A stretch of DNA of 64,000 bases from JANXYW01 sp031400455 (GTDB taxonomy: Bacteria; Chloroflexota; Dehalococcoidia; DSTF01; JACRBR01): contig JANNPX010000025.1 in the NCBI GenBank assembly GCA_031400455.1, positions 62,001 to 126,000 on the forward strand, given 5' to 3'. Under the pieces are notes generated by a model that was given only the letters and a program-made list of their open reading frames with translations, searched no databases and was not told where the DNA came from. Each line of letters begins with the position of its first letter. Position 1 is the first letter of the stretch. The position numbers were made by a program, and so were the translations under genes. Positions 43,349-51,450 of the stretch are shown here, one piece after another.

Positions 43349-44331
43349 GCAGCATCACAGCGGGCGGCACGGGCATGAGCGGCATTGCAGGACTGGCCTG
43401 TGGCGCGGCGCGCGGTTGGACAGCGGTCTACACGCTGGGACTCGCGTCGCACGTGCGGGACGCGCGCCGCGCCGAGGTGGCTTCCGACGTGTGGGAGCAT
43501 CACCGGGACATCATCAGCGAGGGGCGCTCCGTGTGGACGTTCCTGGGGAGCGTGTTCGGCCGTGTCGTGCGCGGCGCACCGGCCGACCTGCTGTGGAGAG
43601 TGAACGTGGAGGGACCGAAGATGGACATCAAGATTCCGTTCGAGCGCATCGTTGGAGGATTGCTGCTGGCGATGGTCGTGCTGCTGATGATCACGACATC
43701 GATCAGCGGCTACGACACAGGCCGCGAGGGCTTCGATAGCGAGCTGCGCCGCCTAGCGGGTCTGGGCGACGCTTCCCACAGCGGCAACGCGTTTTCCCGT
43801 GCTGTAACGGGCGTCGCGCTGATCGCCGCGGCCGCCGCGCTCTACACGAACCTGAAGGATCGTTCGCCGTTGCTGTCCGCGATGGCGGCGTTTGGCATCG
43901 CTGCTGCCGGTGTGCTGGCGCTGATCGCCGGTGCACTGCAACTCGTGTTTGTCGAACTGGCGCAGGAGTACGTGGCATCGAGCGGCGCGCAACAGGAGCA
44001 GGTGCTGGTCACCGCGCGAGGCTTCGCGTTGGCGACCGATAATACCGTGGGCGCGGCGTTCATCGCGCTGGTCCTGAGCATCTACGTGATGGCGATCCTC
44101 GCGGGGCGCGAGGGGCTGGTGCCGCGCTGGCTCATCGGCATCCCGGTCATCAGCGCCGCGGTCGTCGGAGGGTCGCTCATCGCGGAAGCCGCTGGAGCCG
44201 ACCTCCAGTGGTGGATCCTGATATCGGGCTTGTTCATGAGCGTGATCTGGCTGCTGATTGCGGGTCTGTGGCTGATCTTCACGCCGGGCGAAGGCCGGGC
44301 GCCGGCAGCGTCCGGCCGTGCCGCGGCATAG
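43345..44331 (+). CDS. Multi-pass membrane protein of a PadR-linked module
   Basis: A 328-residue protein. A soluble N-terminal part contains LGLASHVRDARRAEVASDVWEH, typical of HAAS-like domains next to PadR genes, and is followed by about six hydrophobic helices (from residue 100). Such PadR-membrane protein pairs are common and are thought to respond to envelope conditions, but no function is established here. It is coupled by overlap with the PadR gene. Confidence 0.75.
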   Translation: MSSITAGGTGMSGIAGLACGAARGWTAVYTLGLASHVRDARRAEVASDVWEHHRDIISEGRSVWTFLGSVFGRVVRGAPADLLWRVNVEGPKMDIKIPFERIVGGLLLAMVVLLMITTSISGYDTGREGFDSELRRLAGLGDASHSGNAFSRAVTGVALIAAAAALYTNLKDRSPLLSAMAAFGIAAAGVLALIAGALQLVFVELAQEYVASSGAQQEQVLVTARGFALATDNTVGAAFIALVLSIYVMAILAGREGLVPRWLIGIPVISAAVVGGSLIAEAAGADLQWWILISGLFMSVIWLLIAGLWLIFTPGEGRAPAASGRAAA

Positions 44332-44340
44332 GAGGGCAAG

Positions 44341-44439
44341 ATGAACGACACATCAGCGAGGGCTGCGTTGGTCCTGGGGCTGACTGCGGTAATCCTCGCA
44401 GCGCTGACCGCCGTCGCAGTGGTGGGCCTGCCTCATTAG
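44341..44439 (+). CDS. 32-residue single-helix membrane peptide
   Basis: MNDTSARAALVLGLTAVILA and a Val-rich end form one transmembrane helix. ATG is preceded by GGAGG (44331-44335), and the ORF lies 9 nt after the membrane protein gene in the same direction. It is probably an accessory subunit of that module. Confidence 0.6.
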   Translation: MNDTSARAALVLGLTAVILAALTAVAVVGLPH

Positions 44440-44513
44440 TCGTGTATGGCGTCTGACGCGCCTCTGGCATACTCAATCGCCGGGGAGGCCGAAAGGACGC
44501 CGCTCGCGACGCT

Positions 44514-45737
44514 ATGACGCTACCACGGCCTGCGCCTCCCGCCCCGATCCGTATTCTCGTCCGTCCGCTGCAGGAGTTTCTCGCCACGGAAACCGCCGGC
44601 GGTGCGCTGCTGCTCGTCGCGGCGGCCGTTGCGCTGTTCTGGGTGAATGCGCCGTTCGGCGGGACGTACGGCGACTTCTGGGGCACGCGCGTAGCCATCG
44701 ATCTCGGCATCGTCGATCTGGATGTGACGCTCGGTGCGTGGGTGAACGATGCGCTGATGGCGGTCTTCTTCTTCGTGGTCGGGCTGGAGATCAAGCGCGA
44801 AGTGCTGGTCGGCGAACTCGCGGCGCGGCGGCGTGCGGCGCTGCCCGTGTTCGCCGCGCTGGGCGGCATGATCGTGCCGGCGTTGGTCTTCCTCGCGTTC
44901 AACCTTGGCGGCGACGGCGAGCGCGGATGGGGCATACCCATGGCCACCGACATCGCGTTCGCCGTCGGTGTGCTGTCGCTCGCTGGATCGCGCGTGCCGA
45001 CGTCGCTGAAGGTGTTCCTGCTCGCACTGGCGATCGTCGACGATCTGGGTGCGATCGCCGTCATCGCTGTCTTCTACACCGACTCGATCGCGCCGGGTTG
45101 GTTGATCGCGGCCGCCGGGTTGTTCGTGTTGACGCTTGTGCTCGGTCGAATGGGCGCGCGCAACGTCTTCGTCTATCTCGGTGTTGGCGTTGTCGCCTGG
45201 CTGGCGGTACACGAGTCGGGTGTGCATGCGACGATCGCCGGCGTCGTGATGGGGCTGCTGATGCCGGTCGAGCATGGCGCTCGCGAGGAGCAGGGGGCGT
45301 CCGTACTCGACAGGCTCGAGCACCTGCTGCATCCATGGACGAGCTTGGTCGTCATCCCGATCTTCGCGCTGGCGAACGCTGGCATCGCCATCGATGGCGG
45401 CGTCGTGCGCGATGCCGCGTCGTCGCCCGTTTCGCTGGGTGCGGCGCTTGGGTTGATGCTCGGAAAGCCGATCGGCATCACGCTGTTCGCGCTACTCGCC
45501 GTCAAGCTGGGAATCGCCGCGCTCCCCGATGATGTGCGCTGGCCGCAACTCGCCGCGGTCAGCATGGTTGCCGGCATCGGCTTCACGGTGTCAATCTTCG
45601 TCACCGGGCTCGCCTTCACCGATGCCGCGCTCGTGAACGATGCCAAGATCGGCATCCTTGTCGGATCGGCGATCATCGGAGTGCTGGGGCTGTTGATGAT
45701 CCGCTTCTTGCCCGCTGCCGGAGATCCGGTCGCCTGA
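44514..45737 (+). CDS. nhaA: Na+/H+ antiporter NhaA
   Basis: A 407-residue antiporter with about 12 helices. FFFVVGLEIKREVLVGEL, MATDIAFAVGVLSLAG and the ion-binding double aspartate in ALAIVDDLGAIAVIAVFY are diagnostic. It exchanges Na+ for H+ in pH and salt homeostasis. It follows the PadR module by 74 nt and may be separately transcribed. Confidence 0.96.
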   Translation: MTLPRPAPPAPIRILVRPLQEFLATETAGGALLLVAAAVALFWVNAPFGGTYGDFWGTRVAIDLGIVDLDVTLGAWVNDALMAVFFFVVGLEIKREVLVGELAARRRAALPVFAALGGMIVPALVFLAFNLGGDGERGWGIPMATDIAFAVGVLSLAGSRVPTSLKVFLLALAIVDDLGAIAVIAVFYTDSIAPGWLIAAAGLFVLTLVLGRMGARNVFVYLGVGVVAWLAVHESGVHATIAGVVMGLLMPVEHGAREEQGASVLDRLEHLLHPWTSLVVIPIFALANAGIAIDGGVVRDAASSPVSLGAALGLMLGKPIGITLFALLAVKLGIAALPDDVRWPQLAAVSMVAGIGFTVSIFVTGLAFTDAALVNDAKIGILVGSAIIGVLGLLMIRFLPAAGDPVA

Positions 45738-45824
45738 GCCGCATCAATCGCCTCTCCCCCGCTGGAAGCTGGCGCGCCGGTGGCGTAGGCTATGCCAAAC
45801 GGGCACAACTCACGTGGAGGCGGC

Positions 45825-46937
45825 ATGGGCACTGCTATCGCGATTCCGACGACGCTGGACGAACTCACAGCGCCGTGGCTTACCGACGCGCTCCGTTCGA
45901 GCGGCGTCATCGGCGCCGATACACGCGTGACGGCGGTCTCGCAGCAAACGCTCGGAGGGGGTGCGGGCTTCATCGGCCAACTCGCGCGCCTCACGCCGAC
46001 GTACGACGGACCGGCCGATGGCGCTCCGAAGACGCTGATCGCGAAGATGCCGGCGCTCGATCCAGGCGCGCGCGAGGTCGCGGCGATGTACGGCCTGTAC
46101 GAGCGCGAGTATCGCTTCTACCGTGAGTTGGCTGACCAGATCGCGTTCCGCACCGCGCGCTGCTACTACAGCGCCGGCGACGCCGAGAAGGCGCAGTACA
46201 TCCTGCTGCTCGAGGACCTCGGCGCGACGGGCCGCGCTGGCGATCAGGTGCAGGGTTGTACGGCGGACGAGGCGCACGTCGTGTTGCGCCATCTCGCGCT
46301 GCACCATGCGCAGTGGTGGGGCGCCGACCGGCTTGACCGCGTGCCCTGGCTCGATCTTGGCATCGACCTCGTTGCCGGCGCGATGCAGCAGGCGTACCCC
46401 CTGTCGTGGGAGCGCACACAGGAGCTGTTTGGCTCTCTCATGCCTGCGGAGATAATCGACGTTCTTCCGGGCCTCGGCGAGCGGCTCGTGACGCTGATGG
46501 AACCGTTCCGCGGCGCGTCGTTCGAGACGATGTCGCACGGCGACTTCCGGCTCGACAACATGTTCTTCGGCAACCCTGGCAGCGACTACGAACTGGCGGT
46601 GCTCGACTGGCAGAGCCCGAGCCGCAGTTGGGGCGCGTACGACATCTCGTACTTCCTCTACGGCAACGTCGACACCGCGACCCGCCGCGCGCACGAGATG
46701 GACTGGCTGCGCGAGTACCACAATACGCTCGTCGCGAACGGCGTCACGGGCTACGGGTTCGACGACCTCATGCGCGACTATCGCTCGTCGCTGCTCGTGA
46801 GCCTCGGCATCTTCGTCGTCAACGGCGCAACGCTCGACCCGGCGAACGAGCGCGGCAAGGCGCTGTTCGATCTGTTCTTCGACCGCCTCAGCGCGGCGAT
46901 CATGGATCTCGACGCGCTGGCGCTGCTGCCGGCGTAG
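45825..46937 (+). CDS. APH/ecdysteroid-kinase-like phosphotransferase, ACAD10/11 kinase-type partner
   Basis: A 370-residue protein-kinase-like fold small-molecule kinase. The N-lobe has LIAKMPALDPGAREVAAMYG with the ATP-lysine. The catalytic loop is SHGDFRLDNMFFG (Brenner HxDxxxxN) and the metal aspartate lies in AVLDWQSPSRS. GGAGG precedes ATG 45825. The next gene is an acyl-CoA dehydrogenase of the DGPDEVH type. In animals ACAD10 and ACAD11 fuse exactly these two domains, and in levulinate catabolism LvaA (kinase) works with LvaC (ACAD). I infer phosphorylation of a 4-hydroxyacyl-CoA or similar hydroxy thioester. Confidence 0.8.
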   Translation: MGTAIAIPTTLDELTAPWLTDALRSSGVIGADTRVTAVSQQTLGGGAGFIGQLARLTPTYDGPADGAPKTLIAKMPALDPGAREVAAMYGLYEREYRFYRELADQIAFRTARCYYSAGDAEKAQYILLLEDLGATGRAGDQVQGCTADEAHVVLRHLALHHAQWWGADRLDRVPWLDLGIDLVAGAMQQAYPLSWERTQELFGSLMPAEIIDVLPGLGERLVTLMEPFRGASFETMSHGDFRLDNMFFGNPGSDYELAVLDWQSPSRSWGAYDISYFLYGNVDTATRRAHEMDWLREYHNTLVANGVTGYGFDDLMRDYRSSLLVSLGIFVVNGATLDPANERGKALFDLFFDRLSAAIMDLDALALLPA

Positions 46938-46941
46938 TGGC

Positions 46942-47217
46942 GCCCTCACCCGTCGCCTTCGGCGCCACCCTCTCCACCAAGGGGAGAAGGACCGGGGATC
47001 GGCTACAGCGACAGCGACGGGATTTTCGATCACACGGCGATCGGCCGCCCGTAAAGGCGCAACCTGTTGCGCCCTCGTTCGTGCGCGTCGATCGTTCTAC
47101 TCCCGCCCCATCCTTCTCATCTGAGGGAGAGGAACGACCGCCACGAGAACATCGCCCATCCCTCTCCCCCTGAGGGAGAGGGACAGCGGAGCCGTCAGGC
47201 GACGCAGGGTGAGGGCC
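46942..47217. repeat. Inverted pair of CCCTCACCC/CCCTCTCC repeats
   Basis: The 361-bp gap between kinase and ACAD contains GCCCTCACCC..GTCGCC..CCCTCTCC at 46942-46974. The same series in reverse complement ends at 47217 (GGAGAGGG..GGCGAC..GGGTGAGGGC). A partial copy lies at 47108-47140. The roughly 276-bp unit with inverted ends resembles a MITE or a pair of REP-like elements. No protein-coding signal is seen inside. Confidence 0.6.
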
Positions 47218-47253
47218 CGCCCCAAGACCATAAGCCCACGCGCGGATACACTC

Positions 47254-47286
47254 GACTACCCACTACGAACTACCAACTACGAACTA
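47254..47286. repeat. Period-7 array (CTACGAA orientation) before the ACAD gene
   Basis: On the complement: TAGTTCG TAGTTGG TAGTTCG TAGTGGG TAGTCGA. It ends 12 nt before the ATG of the acyl-CoA dehydrogenase. Confidence 0.7.
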
Positions 47287-47298
47287 GCGGAGCCCCCC

Positions 47299-48495
47299 AT
47301 GACCGACTTCAACCTCACTCCCGAAATCAAGGCGCAGCGGGCGAAGGCGAAGGCCTTCCTCGACGAGCACATCATCCCGAACGAGCACATCCTCGATCAG
47401 CACGACGACGAGTCGGCGGTGCTGATGAAGGACCTGCAGTCGCGTGTGAAGGCGATGGGGATGTGGGCGACGTTCATCGGGCCCGAAGCGGGCGGCACCG
47501 GCACCGGCTTCCTGCCGCATGCGTACATCAACGAGATCCTCGGCCGCAGCCCGTACGCGCCGCGTGCGTTCGGTTCGGCGGCGCCGGATACGGGCAACGC
47601 GGAGATTTTGCACCAGTTCGGATCGCCGGACCTCAAAGAGCGCTTCATGAAGCCTCTCGTTGCCGGCGAGATCCGGTCGTGCTTTTCGATGACGGAACCC
47701 GAGGTGTCGGGCGCCGACCCGACGGGGCTGCGGACGCGCGCGGTGCGCGACGGCGACGAGTGGGTGATCAACGGGCACAAGTGGTTCACCAGCGGCGCCA
47801 TCGGGGCGTCGTTCGCCATCGTCATGTGCGTCAGCGATCCGGATGCGGAGCCGCACCGCCGCATGAGCCAGATCGTTGTGCCGACGGACACGCCCGGCTT
47901 CAACATCATCCGCCCCGTGCCGGTGATGGGCGAGACGGACGGCGCGCACTGCGAGATCATCTACGACAATGTGCGCGTGCCGGTGACGAACGTGCTGGGC
48001 GAGCCGGGCGACGGCTTCCGCATCGCGCAGCGGCGGCTGGGGCCGGGGCGCATCCACCACTGCATGCGCTGGCTCGGCCAGATGCAGCGCGCGTTCGAGA
48101 TCATGTGCAACTACGCGCTCACCCGTCAGGTCGGCGGCGCGCCGTTGGCCGACAAGCAGACGATCCAGAACTGGATCGCCGACTCCGCCGCCGAGATCCA
48201 GGCGTGCCGGCTGCTGACGATGCACGCCGCGCACAAGATCGACCAGGGCGACGAGGCGCGCGTCGAGATCTCGATCATCAAGTTCTTCGGCGCGAAGGTG
48301 CTGCACGACGTCATCGACCGCGCGATCCAGGTGCACGGCGCGCGCGGCGTCAGTGGCGATACGCCGCTGGAGAGCATGTACCGCAACGCCCGCGCCGCCC
48401 GCATCTACGACGGCCCCGACGAAGTCCACCGCATGGTAGTCGCGCGGCGCGTGCTGCGCGCCTTCAAGGACGGCGCCGCCTGGGAGTTTGAGTAA
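47299..48495 (+). CDS. Acyl-CoA dehydrogenase, ACAD10/11-like
   Basis: A 398-residue flavoprotein. It has CFSMTEPEVSGADPT (flavin and substrate side), WVINGHKWFTSGA, IIYDNVRVPVTNVLGEPGDGF, and the C-terminal IQVHGARGVSGDTPLESMYR. The catalytic segment is RIYDGPDEVHRMVVARR; DGPDEVH is characteristic of the ACAD10/ACAD11 branch, with Asp where other ACADs have Glu. A ribosome-binding site is not clear (AGCGGAGCCCCCC). With the preceding kinase it would process phosphorylated hydroxyacyl-CoA, inferred from ACAD10/11 and LvaC. Confidence 0.93.
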   Translation: MTDFNLTPEIKAQRAKAKAFLDEHIIPNEHILDQHDDESAVLMKDLQSRVKAMGMWATFIGPEAGGTGTGFLPHAYINEILGRSPYAPRAFGSAAPDTGNAEILHQFGSPDLKERFMKPLVAGEIRSCFSMTEPEVSGADPTGLRTRAVRDGDEWVINGHKWFTSGAIGASFAIVMCVSDPDAEPHRRMSQIVVPTDTPGFNIIRPVPVMGETDGAHCEIIYDNVRVPVTNVLGEPGDGFRIAQRRLGPGRIHHCMRWLGQMQRAFEIMCNYALTRQVGGAPLADKQTIQNWIADSAAEIQACRLLTMHAAHKIDQGDEARVEISIIKFFGAKVLHDVIDRAIQVHGARGVSGDTPLESMYRNARAARIYDGPDEVHRMVVARRVLRAFKDGAAWEFE

Positions 48496-48507
48496 GGAGA
48501 CCGCTGC

Positions 48508-49494
48508 ATGCCGGAAGTCGGAAAACTCGAAAAAGTTCCGCTTCGCGCGATCTGGAAGGATGAAGCCCGAGACTTCACGCCGTGGCTTGCCGAGAACATC
48601 GAGGTTCTAGGTCAAGCCCTCGACCTTTCGCTTAGAGTTGTCCAGAAGGAGAAGACTGTGGGAACCTTCTCGCTCGACATTCTCGCGGAGGACGAGAATG
48701 GTGAATTCGTCATAGTCGAGAACCAGATCGAGAAGACCGACCACGATCACCTCGGCAAGGCCGTCACGTACCTCACCAACCTCGGCGCGAAGACCGCCGT
48801 TTGGTTGACCTCCGATCCACGCCCGGAGCACATTCGCGCGATGGCGTGGCTAAACGAAGCTTCGCCACCAGACATCGCCTTCTACTTGGTGAAGGTAGAG
48901 GCCTATCGAATCGGCGACTCTCTCCCGGCTCCGGTGTTCACGAAGATCGTCGAGCCTAGCGTCGAAGCAAAGGAAGTCGGCCAACAAAAGGAAGAGTTAG
49001 CACAACGGCATGTGGATCGGCTCGAATTCTGGTCGGAGCTGTTGGCCACCGCGAAGACCCGCTCGGCCCTCCACGCGAATGTTTCGCCGAGGAAGGACAA
49101 TTGGGTCGGTACCACAGGTGGCCTTCCTGGCGTAGCCTTCAACTTCGTCATTCTGATGGATGACAGCCGCGTCGAGATGTATGTCGATCGCGGGCCTGGA
49201 TGGAGGAACTGGAATAAGGGGCTCTTTGACCTTCTTTTTGATCAGCGAAGCGCTATCGAGGCGAGTTACGGCGGTCCCATTCTGTGGGAGCGTCTCGATG
49301 ACGGACGTGCGTGCCGAATTTCGGTTACCTTAGGAAGTGGAGGTCTCCGCAATCGCGCAAACTGGTCAGCTATTCAGGATCGGATGGTTGATGCCATGAT
49401 TCGGTTGCATTTGGCGCTGGAGTCTCGCACGCAAGAAGCCACGGTTAAAGCACAGCTTGCGGGGCGAGATCCAATGGATGCGAGCGCCGACTAG
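48508..49494 (+). CDS. DUF4268 protein with PD-(D/E)xK nuclease-like domain
   Basis: A 328-residue protein. Residues about 40-110 have a restriction-endonuclease-like pattern: VGTFSLDILAEDENG, then VIVENQIEKTDHDHLGKAVTYL, giving D-(x)n-E-x-Q. The C-terminal half (from ERHVDRLEFWSELLATAK-like QRHVDRLEFWSELLA) is DUF4268. Such proteins occur near restriction systems or alone; cleavage is unproven. Codon choice is more AT-rich than in the flanking genes (GAAAAAG, TTTGACC, TTTTTG), suggesting acquisition. It starts 12 nt after the ACAD stop with AAGGAG upstream, so it rides on that transcript. Confidence 0.75.
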   Translation: MPEVGKLEKVPLRAIWKDEARDFTPWLAENIEVLGQALDLSLRVVQKEKTVGTFSLDILAEDENGEFVIVENQIEKTDHDHLGKAVTYLTNLGAKTAVWLTSDPRPEHIRAMAWLNEASPPDIAFYLVKVEAYRIGDSLPAPVFTKIVEPSVEAKEVGQQKEELAQRHVDRLEFWSELLATAKTRSALHANVSPRKDNWVGTTGGLPGVAFNFVILMDDSRVEMYVDRGPGWRNWNKGLFDLLFDQRSAIEASYGGPILWERLDDGRACRISVTLGSGGLRNRANWSAIQDRMVDAMIRLHLALESRTQEATVKAQLAGRDPMDASAD

Positions 49495-49498
49495 GACC

Positions 49499-50053
49499 TC
49501 ATACCGGCTGCAGCCGCTCCGCGGCCGCCGCGCCTGACGGCGCCTTGACGCGGATGGCGTCGCCGGGGCGGACGGTGCCGCCTTCGAGCACGATTGCCAT
49601 GATGCCGGCTTTGCGGGTGATGCTGCCGTCGTCGGCTTTCATCGCCACTTGCTGGAGCAGTCGCTCGTCGACGCCATTGAGCTGCGCGCAGGGGTTGCGG
49701 ACGCCCGTCACTTCGATGATGGCGCTGTCGCCGAGATAGAGCTTCGTGCCGGGCGCGAGATCGAGGATCGCGAGGCCGCGCGTCGTGATGTTCTCGCCCA
49801 TCGCGCCGGGCGTGACCGTGATGCCGATGGCGGCCATCTCGTCGAACAGCTCGGAGTGCATCAGGTGCACCTGGCGGATGTTCGGCAGGTCGGGCGTCGC
49901 CGCCGCGCGGCTGCGGTGCCGCACCTTCGCTCCGGCGTGGTAGTCGCCCTCGACGCCGTGGCCGGCGATGAGCATCACGCTCTCGCGCGGGATCTTGCCG
50001 ACGCCCGGCGTCTCTTTACTGTTGACGGAGATGATGGTGGGTGTGGACTTCAC
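49499..50053 (-). CDS. MOSC domain protein
   Basis: A 184-residue MOSC domain. VEGDYHAG, LMHSELFDEMAA, PGAMGENITTRGL and the conserved cysteine in GVRNPCAQLNGVD are diagnostic. The family transfers sulfur via a persulfide to molybdenum cofactor-linked enzymes or reduces N-hydroxylated compounds. GTG start; the period-7 array begins at its first codon. It is convergent with the DUF4268 gene, with a 4-nt gap. Confidence 0.92.
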   Translation of the reverse strand: MKSTPTIISVNSKETPGVGKIPRESVMLIAGHGVEGDYHAGAKVRHRSRAAATPDLPNIRQVHLMHSELFDEMAAIGITVTPGAMGENITTRGLAILDLAPGTKLYLGDSAIIEVTGVRNPCAQLNGVDERLLQQVAMKADDGSITRKAGIMAIVLEGGTVRPGDAIRVKAPSGAAAAERLQPV

Positions 50054-50106
50054 AGTTTGCGGTTCACAGTTTGCAGTTCGTGGTGGGTGGTTGGTAGTTC
50101 GTAGCT
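50051..50106. repeat. Eight-unit period-7 TAGTTYG array
   Basis: CGGTTCA CAGTTTG CAGTTCG TGGTGGG TGGTTGG TAGTTCG TAGCTTA and neighbours. It is the longest array of the family and abuts the start codon of the MOSC gene. Confidence 0.7.
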
Positions 50107-50129
50107 TAGCAGGCGGCTCGTGGAGAGGA

Positions 50130-50192
50130 CGTAGGGACGCACCTTCAGGTCCGTCCCGAACCGCCGGACGGAGCTAAAGCTGCGTCCCTACG
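50130..50192. repeat. TAGGGACG palindrome with nested hairpin
   Basis: CGTAGGGACGCA (50130-50141) and TGCGTCCCTACG (50181-50192) form a perfect 12-bp inverted repeat, enclosing CCGTCC/GGACGG (50151-50156 and 50166-50171). It belongs to the same group as the TAGGGGC elements. The following stretch to 50312 also holds an AGCCCGCGCTAC fragment. Confidence 0.65.
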
Positions 50193-50312
50193 GTCTGCGT
50201 TTCGTACGTCTTGCGCGGATACGAGAACGCCGCCAGGAGCCCGCGCTACGCACGGAGATGGAGCCTGCATGGAGACGATGCTTCCGCTTCGCTCTGCATG
50301 ACAGGCGGCGTG

Positions 50313-51224
50313 TCACCCCTCGTCGCGGGTCGACGGCACATCTGGTGATTCGGCGGGCGGGGCGGCCTTCAGGAAGTCGGGCGGCGTTGCGCGCTTGCCT
50401 TCGGTCGCTACGGACGAGCCGATCTCTTCGATGATGCGGAAGTCGTCGTCGGCCAGCGGGGCAAGTTCGCCGCGGCGGTGGGCGTCGAACAGCTCGAAGA
50501 GGTGCTTCTTGTGTGGGCGCTTCTTGCCGATTGGGCACGCGGCCCAGTCCTCGAGCGACTCGTCGCAGTAGCCCCAGCGCTTGTCGCCGCACTTCGGCTG
50601 GATGTACTTCGCCAGCTCCGGGAACTTGCGGTTGATCTCGCCGCGCATCTGCGACGCGGTCTGGCGGAACTCCCACTGCGCGCGCGTGCAGAGCCGCAGG
50701 TCGCAGATGTGCAGCAGTTCGAGGAAGTTCACGACGATCTTGAAGTTCGTGTTGGCGGCGTTCGGGATCAGGAACCGCGCGTCCTCGGCGGGCACCCCGG
50801 CGTCGAGCATCTCCTGGTAGAGGTCGCCGAGCTTGCCGAACGCGTCTTCCATCTTGTCCGCCATGCCCGCGCGCTTCACCGTTTCCGGGATGGTGTACGG
50901 GAATTCGCCCTTCTTGAAGGCGACGTAGCGCTGGCTCTGCTGCTCGAAGCTGATGCCAATGTGGTGGCGGACGAACTGGTGACTGAATGCGCGGCTGACG
51001 CCGGAGATCGCGAACTCGAACCACACCTGCTCGAGCGGTGAGGCGTGCCCGGTCTCAAGCCGCTTCTCGATGAACTCTTCCATCTGCGCCCGCGTGATCT
51101 TCTCCGACGTGATCTGATCGACGATCTTCTGCGGCGTCAGCGCCGAATATGCGGTGCGATACGCGACGTACAGCGAGCGCGCCGGGTCGGTAGTGTGGTC
51201 AAGCAGCCGGACGTTGATGGGCAT
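50313..51224 (-). CDS. thyX: Flavin-dependent thymidylate synthase
   Basis: A 303-residue ThyX making dTMP from dUMP with FAD and methylene-tetrahydrofolate. The motif region is FVRHHIGISFEQQSQRYV, with RHH instead of the usual RHR. GHASPLEQVWFEFAISGVSRAF is the canonical approach, and FLELLHICDLRLCTRAQWE and a Cys-containing PKCGDKRWGYC follow. About 60 C-terminal residues are extra. A period-7 array ends about 10 nt before the ATG. Confidence 0.95.
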   Translation of the reverse strand: MPINVRLLDHTTDPARSLYVAYRTAYSALTPQKIVDQITSEKITRAQMEEFIEKRLETGHASPLEQVWFEFAISGVSRAFSHQFVRHHIGISFEQQSQRYVAFKKGEFPYTIPETVKRAGMADKMEDAFGKLGDLYQEMLDAGVPAEDARFLIPNAANTNFKIVVNFLELLHICDLRLCTRAQWEFRQTASQMRGEINRKFPELAKYIQPKCGDKRWGYCDESLEDWAACPIGKKRPHKKHLFELFDAHRRGELAPLADDDFRIIEEIGSSVATEGKRATPPDFLKAAPPAESPDVPSTRDEG

Positions 51225-51231
51225 GGGGGGA

Positions 51232-51450
51232 GTTTACAGTTTGTAGTTTGTAGTTCACAGTTGGACGGCGGTCAGCGTGTCAGCCAATCAGGCCGTCAGC
51301 GCGTGAGCAGCAGCGCCTCCCGGCGAAGCAGTGCTAGGCGACGTAACGGAGGACCCGGGCTGAAAGCCCGCGCTACCGAAGAAGGTGGCTACTGAAAGCC
51401 CGCGCCCACAGAAGATGCTACGGCTGAGAGGCTGACTAGCTGACCCGCTA
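51232..51450. repeat. Cluster of short repeats between thyX and the prepilin peptidase
   Basis: Four families meet here. A period-7 array (GTTTACA GTTTGTA GTTTGTA GTTCACA) spans 51232-51264. A period-8 array in GTCAG orientation (GGTCAGCG TGTCAGCC AATCAGGC CGTCAGCG) spans 51269-51308. A GGGCTGAAAGCCCGCGCTAC element lies at 51356-51375, with a second copy at 51391-51408. A period-8 CTGAGAGG CTGACTAG CTGACCCG array runs into the prepilin peptidase stop codon. Confidence 0.65.
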
